DNA of 50,782 bases from JARRRD01 sp037381085 (GCA_037381085.1 JARRRD010000009.1:1-50782); one strand, 5' to 3'; shown: positions 22,979-32,230, counted from the first letter of the stretch. Notes: generated by a model not told the origin, from the letters alone. Translations and numbers: made by a program.

Positions 22979-24883
22979 TTGGCATTGGTGAGTCTGCAAG
23001 ACGTAAGGATCGCCTTCGGCGGCCCCGAGCTGCTCGAAGGTGTTACGCTGCAGGTCGAGAGCGGGGAACGGGTCTGCCTTGTCGGCAGAAACGGGGCGGG
23101 CAAATCCACGCTTATGAAGATCGTGAGCGGCGGGCTCGCCCCTGACTCAGGCGAGATCATAAGGGCAAGAGGCGTGCGGGTGGCGTTTCTCGAACAGGAA
23201 GTGCCGCGTGATATGCCCGGAACTGTATTCGACGCCGTTTCTGAAGGACTCGGCGGCATCGTCGACCTGCTCTCCGAATATCGCTCCCTGGGCCTCAGCC
23301 TTGCCCTGGGGGACGACCCCGGCATTATCGCGGACCTCGAACGGGTGCAGCATCTTATCGAGTCCTCGGGCGGGTGGCATTTGCAGCAGCGGGTCGAGAC
23401 GGTCCTTTCCCGCCTTGGGCTGGACCCTGACGCTGTTGCTGCCGGGCTCTCAGGCGGCTACAAAAGGAGGGTCCTTCTTGCGAGGGCGCTGGTGAGCGGA
23501 CCTGACCTTCTGCTTCTCGATGAGCCGACGAACCATCTCGACATCGAATCGATTGGCTGGCTAGAGGAATTTCTCCTTGAATTCCGTGGCGCCATACTCT
23601 TTATCACCCATGACCGCAGATTTCTCCGGACGCTCGCAACGCGCATAATCGAACTCGACCGCGGGAGGGTCACCGACTGGCCGGGCGATTACAAGACCTA
23701 CCTGGCCAGAAGGCAGGCGGAGCTCGATGCAGAGGCCGTTCACAACTCACTCTTGGACAGGAAACTCGCGCAGGAGGAGGCCTGGATCCGGCAGGGAATC
23801 AAGGCCCGCCGCACCCGTAACGAAGGAAGGGTGAGGGCATTGAAGGAGTTGAGGAGGGAACGGTCGGCAAGGCGTGAACAGACAGGATCTGCCGAGATGA
23901 GACTGAACGAGGCCGAAAGGTCCGGCAGGCTGGTTCTTGAGGCCAAAGGGCTGGGGCATGGCTATGAGGGCCGGCCCGTAATCCGCGATTTCTCCACGGT
24001 CATAATGAGAGGCGACAAGATCGGCATTATCGGCCCCAACGGCTCGGGGAAGACGACCCTTCTCAATATCCTGCTCGGCTCCGTCCCGCCCCTCTGCGGT
24101 TCCGTGCGCACGGGTACCCGCCTCGAAGTCGCCTATTTCGACCAGCACCGGGCGCAGCTGGACGACGAAAAATCTGTGAGGGATGACATTGGAGACGGAC
24201 ATGACAACGTGACGGTCAACGGAAGGACGAGGCACATAATCGGCTACCTTGAAGATTTCCTTTTTCCCCCGGAAAGATCACTGTCGCCTGTAAAGGTCCT
24301 TTCCGGCGGCGAGAGAAACCGCGCGCTTCTGGCAAAGCTTTTCACGAAGCCTTCGAATGTGCTGGTACTGGATGAGCCGACGAACGATCTGGATGCCGAC
24401 ACCCTGGAACTCCTGGAAGAGATGCTGATGGAATACCGGGGCACCATCCTCCTGGTGAGCCACGACAGGGAGTTTCTCGATAACATCGTCACCAGCACGA
24501 TAGTGTTTGAAGGCGACGGAAGGCTCGTCGAATATGTGGGAGGTTATGAAGACTGGCTGCGGCAGCGCAGTGTCTCACCCCCTGGAGGTACGGAGAGGGC
24601 GACAAAGAAGGAGAAGCCGGAAAAGTCCCGGCCGCAGCGGGAGCGTCTGCGCACCCTGACATTCAGGGAGAAAGAGGAGCTCGAAGCGCTGCCTGCGGTG
24701 ATCGAACCCATGGAAGCCGAGCGGGTTGCCCTCTATGGGACCCTTGCGGACCCCGACTTCTACAGACGGGACGGGAGCAGGATCCCCGCCATAAAGGCGA
24801 GGATCGGGGAACTCGACCGGGAGATCTCTGCGGCATATGAGCGCTGGGAGTTGCTGGAATCCATCCCGAAAGGACGGGAGTAA
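22979..24883 (+). CDS. uup: ABC-F family ATPase, Uup-like
   Basis: A 634-residue protein with two ABC ATPase domains and no membrane segment. The first has Walker A GRNGAGKST, signature LSGGYKRR and Walker B LLLLDEPTNHLD; the second has GPNGSGKTT, LSGGERNR and VLVLDEPTNDLD. A charged linker of about 80 residues separates them, and a C-terminal coiled-coil extension (about residues 555-632, TFREKEELEALPAVIEPMEAER) is diagnostic of Uup rather than EttA or YheS. Uup acts on ribosomes and branched DNA intermediates in E. coli; the exact role here is inferred. The start is TTG, four bases after GAGGTGA; a second TTG two codons on is possible. Confidence 0.92.
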   Translation: MALVSLQDVRIAFGGPELLEGVTLQVESGERVCLVGRNGAGKSTLMKIVSGGLAPDSGEIIRARGVRVAFLEQEVPRDMPGTVFDAVSEGLGGIVDLLSEYRSLGLSLALGDDPGIIADLERVQHLIESSGGWHLQQRVETVLSRLGLDPDAVAAGLSGGYKRRVLLARALVSGPDLLLLDEPTNHLDIESIGWLEEFLLEFRGAILFITHDRRFLRTLATRIIELDRGRVTDWPGDYKTYLARRQAELDAEAVHNSLLDRKLAQEEAWIRQGIKARRTRNEGRVRALKELRRERSARREQTGSAEMRLNEAERSGRLVLEAKGLGHGYEGRPVIRDFSTVIMRGDKIGIIGPNGSGKTTLLNILLGSVPPLCGSVRTGTRLEVAYFDQHRAQLDDEKSVRDDIGDGHDNVTVNGRTRHIIGYLEDFLFPPERSLSPVKVLSGGERNRALLAKLFTKPSNVLVLDEPTNDLDADTLELLEEMLMEYRGTILLVSHDREFLDNIVTSTIVFEGDGRLVEYVGGYEDWLRQRSVSPPGGTERATKKEKPEKSRPQRERLRTLTFREKEELEALPAVIEPMEAERVALYGTLADPDFYRRDGSRIPAIKARIGELDREISAAYERWELLESIPKGRE

Positions 24884-24915
24884 GAAATATTGGGGCTTCG
24901 GCAGGAGGTTAAGGC

Positions 24916-25113
24916 ATGGATGGAACGAGGAGATGCGACGTAAGACCGGGACTTCGTGTTTCGATCGTACTGAAAAAGGACCAGCGGACAGGAAAACTGA
25001 CGGAGGGGGTCGTAAGAGATATCCTGACCAGTTCACCGACCCATTCCCACGGGATCAAGGTACGCCTTGAAAGCGGCGGGGTTGGGCGCGTAAAGGAGAT
25101 TCTTTGTGCGTAG
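24916..25113 (+). CDS. YwbE family protein (DUF2196)
   Basis: A 65-residue protein matching the YwbE/DUF2196 pattern throughout: VRPGLRVSIVLKKDQRTGKLTEGVVRDILT, then HSHGIKVRLESGGVGRVKEI. The glycine-rich beta pattern suggests a small KOW-like RNA- or protein-binding barrel; no function is established for the family. ATG follows AGGAGG with good spacing. It lies 32 bp after uup and just before the truncated S1-domain gene, whose context (RNA binding) agrees with a translation-linked role. Confidence 0.93.
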   Translation: MDGTRRCDVRPGLRVSIVLKKDQRTGKLTEGVVRDILTSSPTHSHGIKVRLESGGVGRVKEILCA

Positions 25114-25121
25114 GGGGATAC

Positions 25122-25484
25122 ATGAAAGCCGGCAGGGGGAGGATCATGGGAAGACTTTCCGATAAGAGAGACCGCAACGCTGCTCCCCCGATGGTGGACA
25201 AGCATTCTGATGAGGGACCGGCCGAATTTCAGGAAGGCCAGGGCGTGAAATTGTTGATCGGCGACAGGACTGATATCGGCTACAGGGCTATTATCAATAA
25301 CTCACGCGAGGGCCTGCTTTACAAAAACGAGGTGTTTCAGACCTTAAATAAAGGACAGCGTATCGCAGGATTCATCAAAAAGGTTCGATCCGTTTCTAAG
25401 ATTTCCATGGCTATCGTTATTGTTGGCAGGCGTCCTGTACTAATTCCATGCAGGTTGTGCCATAAATTGTCACCATTATGGTAA
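25122..25484 (+). pseudogene. Truncated CvfB/YitL-type S1 RNA-binding protein
   Basis: A 120-residue frame with ATG after AGGGGG. Residues about 40-90 (GQGVKLLIGDRTDIGYRAIINNSREGLLYKNEVF, then LNKGQRIAGFIKKVR) match an internal S1-like domain of CvfB/YitL proteins, which normally have about 280 residues with several S1 domains and a C-terminal winged helix. Here the first S1 domain is missing, replaced by a polar 38-residue lead. After FIKKVR similarity stops and a short unrelated tail ends at 25484. A remnant of a larger gene is the best reading, although it has a start and ribosome site and could be expressed as a single S1 barrel. An alternative start is ATG 25146 after GGGAGG. Confidence 0.65.
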
Positions 25485-25589
25485 CTCCGCAGATGGTCTG
25501 TCGAAGAACGACGGTTACTTCACGTCTCCAAAGGGGAGAATAATAGTTCCAGTCGGCTTGTCCGGTATGCTTTTTGCGGGGTGACATAC

Positions 25590-27707
25590 ATGACGGACCG
25601 GGTCTTCTGTAAGAAAAGATCTATTGCGGGCAACCTCATTGCTACCATAAGCCTGCTCATTCTGTTGGAATGCGGTATTTCATGGTATGCCATTATACGA
25701 TCCGAAAGAAACGCCCTCATGAAGAATGCCGTCGACTATACCTCCTCCTATTCCGACCTTATCCAAAAAAGTCTCCATCATGCGATGCTCGCCGCCCACC
25801 GCGAATCCATACAGCGTGTAATCGAAAATATCGGCGCTCAAAGGAATGTCAAATCAATTAGAATCTTTGACAACCGGGGCAGGATCTTCTTCTCGTCGAA
25901 GCCCGCTGAAATAAATGAGTATATCGGCTCGATGTCTGCAGGAATCCCGGGCGGCGCAACAGCGGGTAAGGCATTTCGAGCGTCCGGACCGGGCAGTCCC
26001 TGGAAGATCTACGAAGACCGGAAAGGGAGAGAGTTCCTGACATTTTCCGACCCGATTTACAACGAACCTACGTGTGCCAGCGCCGCCTGTCATGTCCACA
26101 AGAAAGATGAAAGGATACTCGGAACCCTCCGGACCGACGTTTCCCTCCAGGGAGTCCAAAGCAGTATCTGGACACAGACCCTGCATACAACCGTCTTTGC
26201 TGTTGTGTTCCTCTGTGTGACCTCGATAGTCATGTTCTTCTTTGTATGGCGCCTTGTGCACAGGCCGGTTTCATTGCTTGCAAGAAACATGAAGAGAATA
26301 GCCGGAGGCGATTTTCATCAAAGGGTTCCTGTAGCGGGAGAGGACGAGATCGGTCAGCTTGCCGGGACCTTTAACCAAATGGCCGAAGACCTGGAAAAAA
26401 CGACTGTTTCCCGCGACTCCCTTGTCGCTGAAATCGAGGAACGCAAGCGGCTGGAGGAAAAGCTGCAGAGGTCCGAGCAATTCATCAACACCGCATTTGA
26501 CAGTATCCACGACCCCTTCATCATCGTGGACAGGGATTACAGAATCACCCGGGCTAATGAGACCTATTCTACGATGATAAACATCCCGCTGGAGGCTTTG
26601 ATCGGGAGGAAATGCCACGAGATTCTCTATCAGAAAAGCGATGTCTGCAGCGACTGTACTGTGTCAAAAACCTTTCTTAGCGGCGATCCATGTGCGAGCG
26701 AGCGGTCCATAGTGCAAGATGGTATAGAGACCTGGTATCAGATATACACGTATCCGATACTTGCGGAGGAAGGAGAGGCGTCGCACGTCATCGAGTACTT
26801 CAGGGACATTACCGAACGGAAGGTGGCCGAGAGAGCGGCCAGACTGGCCTATACGGAGCTCGACCAGATATTCAACACCGCTGCCGACGGGATGTGCGTG
26901 ATCGGCAAGGATTTTAGGGTCCAGAAGGTGAATAAGACGTTTCTTGCAATGTTCGGCTTGAAAGGTGAATCTGTGGCCGGAATAAAATGTTATGAGAAAT
27001 TTCCGGGCCCGGAGTGTCACACTGCCCGCTGTCCTCTTACTCTTATTTCGAGCGGGGAGGCAGCAGTGCTCCAGTACGAGTCGGAGAAATCGCGGATGGA
27101 CGGCGGACGATTTCCGTGCCTGGTTTTTGCGGCGCCGTTCCGCGGGCATGACGGTGAAATAACGGGGATCGTCGAGGACTTCAAGGACATCACTGAGAGA
27201 AAAGAGATGGAGGACGAACTGCGCAGCCTTTCTCTTACCGACGAACTCACGGGACTTTACAACAGGCGCGGGTTTTATGCGCTGGTTGAACAGGAACTGA
27301 AAATGGCGAACAGGCTCGGGAAAGGGATATACCTTCTATATGCGGACCTGGACGGGTTTAAGGCGATAAACGATACTTTCGGCCATATTGAAGGCGACCA
27401 CGTGCTCAGAGAATTTGCCCGGATTCTGCAGTCAACGTACCGAAACTCCGACATTATTACACGTCTCGGCGGAGATGAATTTGCAGTCGTTCCCATCGGA
27501 ACCAAAGGCGATAATGTCGATATTGTTGTGGAGCGCCTGCGGAAGAACCTCGACATTTATAACTCGGGAAAAGGTTTGAAATACACTGTTTCAGTTAGCG
27601 TCGGGCTCGCGTATTATGATCCGGAAGCTCCATCGGCGATCGACGAGCTTATTGCCCGTGCTGACAAGTGTATGTATGACGACAAGAGAAGGAGGAAGTT
27701 TTCTTAG
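25590..27707 (+). CDS. Membrane diguanylate cyclase with haem-c-like CX4CH motif and two cysteine-rich PAS domains
   Basis: A 705-residue sensor. TM1 about residues 12-35; an extracytoplasmic domain to about 188; TM2 about 190-215; then HAMP, PAS (about 295-410), PAS (about 420-540) and GGDEF. The sensor part contains CASAACH (C162, C167, H168), a CX4CH sequence that can bind c-type haem when exported, just before KKDERILGTLRTDV, the usual context in haem-containing redox sensors. Both PAS domains carry clustered cysteines (KCHEILYQKSDVCSDC and KCYEKFPGPECHTARC). The GGDEF is intact (RLGGDEF) with an RxxD inhibitory site RNSD five residues before it. An active, feedback-inhibited cyclase sensing redox state is inferred. 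ATG follows GGGGTG; a GTG three codons earlier is possible. Confidence 0.9.
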   Translation: MTDRVFCKKRSIAGNLIATISLLILLECGISWYAIIRSERNALMKNAVDYTSSYSDLIQKSLHHAMLAAHRESIQRVIENIGAQRNVKSIRIFDNRGRIFFSSKPAEINEYIGSMSAGIPGGATAGKAFRASGPGSPWKIYEDRKGREFLTFSDPIYNEPTCASAACHVHKKDERILGTLRTDVSLQGVQSSIWTQTLHTTVFAVVFLCVTSIVMFFFVWRLVHRPVSLLARNMKRIAGGDFHQRVPVAGEDEIGQLAGTFNQMAEDLEKTTVSRDSLVAEIEERKRLEEKLQRSEQFINTAFDSIHDPFIIVDRDYRITRANETYSTMINIPLEALIGRKCHEILYQKSDVCSDCTVSKTFLSGDPCASERSIVQDGIETWYQIYTYPILAEEGEASHVIEYFRDITERKVAERAARLAYTELDQIFNTAADGMCVIGKDFRVQKVNKTFLAMFGLKGESVAGIKCYEKFPGPECHTARCPLTLISSGEAAVLQYESEKSRMDGGRFPCLVFAAPFRGHDGEITGIVEDFKDITERKEMEDELRSLSLTDELTGLYNRRGFYALVEQELKMANRLGKGIYLLYADLDGFKAINDTFGHIEGDHVLREFARILQSTYRNSDIITRLGGDEFAVVPIGTKGDNVDIVVERLRKNLDIYNSGKGLKYTVSVSVGLAYYDPEAPSAIDELIARADKCMYDDKRRRKFS

Positions 27708-27774
27708 AAAACCAGGTGCTTACGTGGCGTTGGCGGATCGGGGATTGCGAACCCGAAAATCAGGGATTCCATGA

Positions 27775-27803
27775 TTGATTTCAGACTGTCAATTGATGAT
27801 AAT
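27775..27803 (+). promoter_or_regulatory. Candidate promoter for the HD-GYP response regulator
   Basis: TTGATT (27775-27780), a 17-bp spacer and GATAAT (27798-27803). The predicted transcription start falls only about 8-14 bases before the start codon, overlapping the AAAGGCGG ribosome site, so the leader would be very short. Confidence 0.35.
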
Positions 27804-27817
27804 AAAGGCGGTATGTA

Positions 27818-28966
27818 GTGTTTATGACATACGAAGACGGTCGCCGGAAGACAGGAAATAAACTGCTGAGGCCGTACCCGGTCGCAGGTGGGGGCAACGG
27901 TGCGGTCATCTTTGTGATCGACGACGACGCCTATTTGCTGGATTCCGTCTCCAGATATCTTGCCGAGCTTGGCTTTCAGGTCTTTTCCTTTACCAACGCC
28001 AAAGAGGCGATGTCACTTTTGGGCGAAATCAAGCCCGGCATGGTACTGACGGACATCAGGATGCCCGTGTTGACCGGAATGGACCTTCTCGATATCATAC
28101 ATTCTTACAACGGAGACGTTCCGGTCATTCTGATGACCGCCTATGCGGACCTGGATGTTGCCGTAGATGCAATAAAGAGAGGCGCCTTCGATTTCATTAC
28201 CAAACCCTTCGACTTCGGTTACCTGGTGCATTCCATAAGAAAAGCCCTCAGGTACTACAGCTTGCTTCAGATGGAAAGATCTTACAAGGAGACCCTAGAG
28301 GAGACGGTGGCAAAGAGGACAAGGGAACTTACCGATGCCGTCTCCATGGTGAAGAGCATGAGCAGGGAACTCGTACAGCGGCTTACGGCAATAGCCGAAT
28401 TCAGGGACACCGAGACGGGCGCCCACATATCCAGAATAGGACTTTACGCCAACAAGATCGCAGAGGCTCTCGATATGCCTGTGTCATTTGTAGAGTCCAT
28501 CACCTTTGCGAGCTCAATGCACGACATCGGTAAGATCGGCATTCCGGACAGTATTCTGCTCAAGCCGGGACCGCTTACCAAAGAGGAATTCGAGGTAATG
28601 AAGTCTTACACTACGATCGGAGCCAGCATGCTGGCAGGCTCCGATCATCCGGATATAAAGAAGGCGGCTATCATCGCGCTGAATCATCACGAGAGGTGGG
28701 ACGGTTCGGGATACCCTCAGGGACTTAAGGGCGAGCACATCCCGATCGAGGGCAGGATAATCATCCTCTGCGATCAATACGACGCCCTGATGAGCAAAAG
28801 ACCGTACAAGTCGGCCTTGGGGCATGGGCAGGCGTTCAGTATAATCACCGAAGGTGACGGAAGAACGCTCCCGTGCCACTTCGACCCCGCGGTACTGGAG
28901 GCATTTCGCGAAGTCGCCCCCGTCTTTGAAGAGATATACGCAACACACCAGGACGGCAAGGTATAA
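27818..28966 (+). CDS. Response regulator with HD-GYP c-di-GMP phosphodiesterase domain
   Basis: A 382-residue two-domain protein. The receiver domain (about residues 28-145) has the acidic pocket VIDDD, phospho-acceptor Asp in VLTDIRMP and the conserved Lys in TKPFDF. A coiled linker (about 150-190) leads to an HD-GYP domain: HDIGKIGIPDSIL, then NHHERWDGSGYP, complete for metal binding and catalysis. HD-GYP domains break c-di-GMP to GMP or pGpG, so this opposes the cyclase encoded 110 bp upstream. No histidine kinase gene is adjacent. The start is GTG behind AAAGGCGG; ATG two codons later (27824) is equally possible. Confidence 0.93.
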   Translation: MFMTYEDGRRKTGNKLLRPYPVAGGGNGAVIFVIDDDAYLLDSVSRYLAELGFQVFSFTNAKEAMSLLGEIKPGMVLTDIRMPVLTGMDLLDIIHSYNGDVPVILMTAYADLDVAVDAIKRGAFDFITKPFDFGYLVHSIRKALRYYSLLQMERSYKETLEETVAKRTRELTDAVSMVKSMSRELVQRLTAIAEFRDTETGAHISRIGLYANKIAEALDMPVSFVESITFASSMHDIGKIGIPDSILLKPGPLTKEEFEVMKSYTTIGASMLAGSDHPDIKKAAIIALNHHERWDGSGYPQGLKGEHIPIEGRIIILCDQYDALMSKRPYKSALGHGQAFSIITEGDGRTLPCHFDPAVLEAFREVAPVFEEIYATHQDGKV

Positions 28967-28996
28967 AAAGACGACCTCATTGCTGGCCCCTGGATC

Positions 28997-29167
28997 ATGT
29001 CGACGGGAGGGCAATTGTCCGATCGTACCATAGCTACAAAGACGAACGCATTCATAAGGCCTGCGGCGGCGTTGAAAAGGGAAGATGCGATAGATGAAAT
29101 CAGGAAGAAGACGGGGACCCAATTCGACGCAGCCGTGGTGGAGGCGTTCATGGAGGTAGTTGCCTGA
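28997..29167 (+). pseudogene. Stranded 3' end of an HD-GYP gene
   Basis: A 56-codon frame ends with LKREDAIDEIRKKTGTQFDAAVVEAFMEVVA, split here as LKREDAIDEIRKKTG and TQFDAAVVEAFM. This is the C-terminal helix pair found at the end of HD-GYP domains, including the TQFDPxVVxAF signature. The catalytic HD and GYP parts are absent. It lies 30 bp after the complete HD-GYP gene, whose own C-terminus is different (LPCHFDPAVLEAF). It looks like the leftover of a second copy or of a recombined gene end. Confidence 0.6.
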
Positions 29168-29231
29168 AACCTGCCGTCCGGCGGCGAGGTATCCCTGAAC
29201 GAAAGGGGGGATCATTTGCGGATTGGCTCCT

Positions 29232-30662
29232 TTATCCCAGCAGCGCCGCCGTCTTCTGTATGAACTCCACCAGCGGACCCGGATAAACACCGAACCATAC
29301 CAGCAGAGAAGTGAGAACGAAGAGCACAAAACCCCCTGTTATGGACATCCCTTCTTCTATGAAATGTCTCTTCTCCCCGGCATGCCCGTACATGGCAACG
29401 ATGATGCGGAGATAATAGTAAAGACCTATCGCGCTGTTTATTACCATGATAATGACCAGAAACCACAGAGCTGAACCAACCCCGGCCAGGAGTACGTAGT
29501 ATTTCGCGAAGAACCCCGCCGTAAGCGGGATGCCCGCAAGTGAAAAAAGCATCGCAGTAAAAACGGCTGCCAGCCAAGGCCGTTCCTTCGCCAGGCCCTG
29601 ATAACCTTCGATGTCTTCGGCCTCTCTCTCCTTCCCTGAGAGGACGGTGATCACTCCGAAGGCTCCCAGTGTGGTTATGAAGTAGGCGACCAGATAATAG
29701 GTGACGGCGGCCACCCTGAAGGCACCGCCGGCGAGGAAGGCAACGAGCAGGTAGCCCAGGTGAGAGATCGAGGAATAGGCGAGTATCCTTTTGACGTTTT
29801 TCTGGAGAAGAGCGAGCAGGTTCCCCACGAACATCGAGGCGACCGAAATTACCGCGAAGACAAGGAACAGGGAGCGGTGAGATATCACGTCGACCCCGAT
29901 GAAATACCGCAGGAGCAGCGCGAACATCGCCCCTTTGGACACGGTAGCGATGAAACCCGTCACCGGGGCCGGCGCACCCTCGTAAACATCGGGTGTCCAC
30001 ATGTGGAACGGTACTACGGCAAGCTTGAAGCCCACGCCAGCAATGATAAGCGCCGTACCGCCGAGAAAGATGGGTCCCCCGGTATCAAAGGCCTGCGACG
30101 CCAGCCGGGCGAATTCCATCGTGCCGGTCGTGGCATAAACCAGGGCCATGCCGAAGAGGAGCAGGGCGGAGGAAAGCCCCGCCAGGACGAGATACTTGAT
30201 CCCCGCCTCGATATTCCGTGTCATGCCCCGGGGGTAGGCGATGAGCGCATAGAGCGATACGCTGAGGATCTCCAGCCCCAGGAAAAATGAAGCGAAATGG
30301 CTGCTCGCCACGAGTATGACGGACCCGAAGGCCGCAAGGATGAGGAGAAGATAGTACTCCTCCGGATCGCCGGGGAGTTTTTCCAGATAGTCGTAGGACA
30401 GCATGGCCGTCAGGAACGTTGAGGCAAGGATCAGCCCGGAATAAAAGAAGGCGTAGCGGTCCTCGATAATGAGCGGCGTTACCTGCCTTGGAATCCATGA
30501 TGCGACCATAGGGAGGACGAGAAAAGAAACGGCGAGTCCCAGGAGTGTCACAAGGTTCGTCACGACGTGGTTGCGATAGAAGGCGATACCGAGCATGACG
30601 ACTATGGATGTAGCCGACAGCACAATAAATGGCGAAAATGCATAGAGTTCAGCAAGGTTCAT
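29232..30662 (-). CDS. nuoN: NADH-quinone oxidoreductase subunit N
   Basis: A 476-residue antiporter-like membrane subunit of complex I with about 14 hydrophobic helices. The start is ATG at 30662, overlapping the nuoM stop by 4 bp (ATGA). The frame is open further upstream but that part is out-of-frame nuoM. The conserved core FKLAVVPFHMWTPDVYEGAPAPVTGFIATVSKGA carries the proton-channel lysines and the tryptophan-proline motif of this fold. It pumps protons across the inner membrane with NuoL and NuoM. Last gene of the operon; 64 bp downstream is the HD-GYP remnant. Confidence 0.97.
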   Translation of the reverse strand: MNLAELYAFSPFIVLSATSIVVMLGIAFYRNHVVTNLVTLLGLAVSFLVLPMVASWIPRQVTPLIIEDRYAFFYSGLILASTFLTAMLSYDYLEKLPGDPEEYYLLLILAAFGSVILVASSHFASFFLGLEILSVSLYALIAYPRGMTRNIEAGIKYLVLAGLSSALLLFGMALVYATTGTMEFARLASQAFDTGGPIFLGGTALIIAGVGFKLAVVPFHMWTPDVYEGAPAPVTGFIATVSKGAMFALLLRYFIGVDVISHRSLFLVFAVISVASMFVGNLLALLQKNVKRILAYSSISHLGYLLVAFLAGGAFRVAAVTYYLVAYFITTLGAFGVITVLSGKEREAEDIEGYQGLAKERPWLAAVFTAMLFSLAGIPLTAGFFAKYYVLLAGVGSALWFLVIIMVINSAIGLYYYLRIIVAMYGHAGEKRHFIEEGMSITGGFVLFVLTSLLVWFGVYPGPLVEFIQKTAALLG

Positions 30663-32230
30663 TCCATCAGCTCCCGAATGCCGGAATTCATGACCGCCTG
30701 ACTTGCCGTGCCTCCGTTGTTTCCACTGCCGTTCGCCATGGCAGCCGGCGCCTCCATTGACGTTGCGCTCTGCATGAGGCCTGTAATTGCGGGTCTGGCA
30801 GTGTCGATGACGGGCCGGGGATAGAGGCCCAGCCAGACCAGAGATACTATCATAAAGAACATGACCGCCATCTCTCTGAGAGATAAATCTGATATGGTCC
30901 ACTCCCTTCTTTTCTCGCCGTGAAAGGCCCGCTGGACAATCCAGAGGGAATAGACCGTCGCAAAAACAAGACCGGTCACGGCAAAAGAGGTCATGATCAC
31001 GCTCACCTTGTATGATCCAAGCAGCACGAGGAACTCGGCCACGAAATTCCCCAGACCGGGCAGTCCCAGAGATGCGAGAGCGAAGAACAGGACCACGGCC
31101 CCCATGCGGGGTATACTCTCCCACATGCCGCCCATGACATCCATGTCGCGGGTGTGGATGCGTTCCTGGAGCGCACCGACGAGCATGAAGAGCGCCCCTG
31201 TGCTGATGCCGTGGCAGATCATCTGAAGGACAGTGCCCTGAAGGGCAAGGTCGTTCCAGGCGAAGATGCCCAGGAGGACAAAGCCCATGTGGCTGACGCT
31301 CGTGTAGGCGACGAGCCTCTTGAGGTCCCGCTGCCCAAAAGCGAGCACTGCGCCGTAAAGGATTCCGATCACCCCCAGTATCATCGCAGCCGGGGCGAGA
31401 CTTCGGGCGGCGGCAGGGAAGAGGGGCACAAGAAAGCGGATGAGTCCGTACGCCCCGGTCTTAAGGAGGAGGCCGGCAAGGACCACGCTCCCGGCTGTCG
31501 GCGCCTCCGTGTGGGCGTCGGGCAGCCATGTGTGGAATGGGACTGCGGGGAGCTTGACGGCGAAGGCAATGAAGAAGCCCATCATCAGCCAGAAGGAGAC
31601 GGCCGGCGTCATGGAAGTTCCAATCAGGCGGAAATAGTCGAACGTGTAGACACCGGTGTTACGGGCATGGACGAAATAGATGCCCAGGATCGAGAGGAGC
31701 ATGAGAAGGCCGCTAAGCTGGGTGAATATGAAGAACTTGATCGCAGCGTAGGTCCGGTTTTCGTGCCCCCATATGCTTATGAGGAAATACATCGGGACCA
31801 GCATGAGCTCCCAGAAGAAGTAGAAGAGAAAAAGGTCCATCGACAGGAAAACACCGTTTATGCCTGCGAGTATGAAAAGGAGATTGAGGTGGAAGAAGCC
31901 CACCCTCTCCCTGATCTCCGTCCAGGATATCGCAACGGACATGATACCCAGAAAGGCGGTGAGGCTTACCATGAGGAGACTAAGGCCGTCCATCGCAAGA
32001 TGGAAACTTATGCCCAGCTGCGGGATCCAGGACGAGTGAAGGTCGGCAAACCATGCCCCCGGGCCGATGCCGGCGGCCGGATTCCGGAACCATAGCAGGA
32101 CCACGAGTGCCTGCTCTATCAGAAGGGAGACGAGAGAAATCCACCGCGCTGCCGGGTCGCTCCGGCGCCCGAAGAGCCAGGCGAAAAGTCCGCCCAGAAG
32201 GGGGATGATAATAAACAATAGCAGTATCAT
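30659..32230 (-). CDS. nuoM: NADH-quinone oxidoreductase subunit M
   Basis: A 523-residue antiporter-like subunit. The essential channel glutamate is in FFWELMLVPMYFLI, and the core has FAVKLPAVPFHTWLPDAHTEAPTAGSVVLAGLLLKTG, both classic NuoM features. The last about 40 residues are a hydrophilic Asn/Gly/Ala-rich tail (MANGSGNNGGTAS) after the final helix, which is not usual and may be flexible. The ATG overlaps the nuoL stop by 4 bp, and the stop overlaps the nuoN start. Confidence 0.97.
   Translation of the reverse strand: MILLLFIIIPLLGGLFAWLFGRRSDPAARWISLVSLLIEQALVVLLWFRNPAAGIGPGAWFADLHSSWIPQLGISFHLAMDGLSLLMVSLTAFLGIMSVAISWTEIRERVGFFHLNLLFILAGINGVFLSMDLFLFYFFWELMLVPMYFLISIWGHENRTYAAIKFFIFTQLSGLLMLLSILGIYFVHARNTGVYTFDYFRLIGTSMTPAVSFWLMMGFFIAFAVKLPAVPFHTWLPDAHTEAPTAGSVVLAGLLLKTGAYGLIRFLVPLFPAAARSLAPAAMILGVIGILYGAVLAFGQRDLKRLVAYTSVSHMGFVLLGIFAWNDLALQGTVLQMICHGISTGALFMLVGALQERIHTRDMDVMGGMWESIPRMGAVVLFFALASLGLPGLGNFVAEFLVLLGSYKVSVIMTSFAVTGLVFATVYSLWIVQRAFHGEKRREWTISDLSLREMAVMFFMIVSLVWLGLYPRPVIDTARPAITGLMQSATSMEAPAAMANGSGNNGGTASQAVMNSGIRELME

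Noticed and set aside
29212..30000. 262-codon minus-strand frame overlapping nuoN
   Set aside because: It is nuoN sequence in a shifted frame, rich in Arg and Pro, with no motifs.
31154..32095. 313-codon plus-strand frame inside nuoM, rich in Glu, His and Asp
   Set aside because: It is antisense to a strongly hydrophobic membrane protein, which produces such charged frames. No ribosome site or domain.
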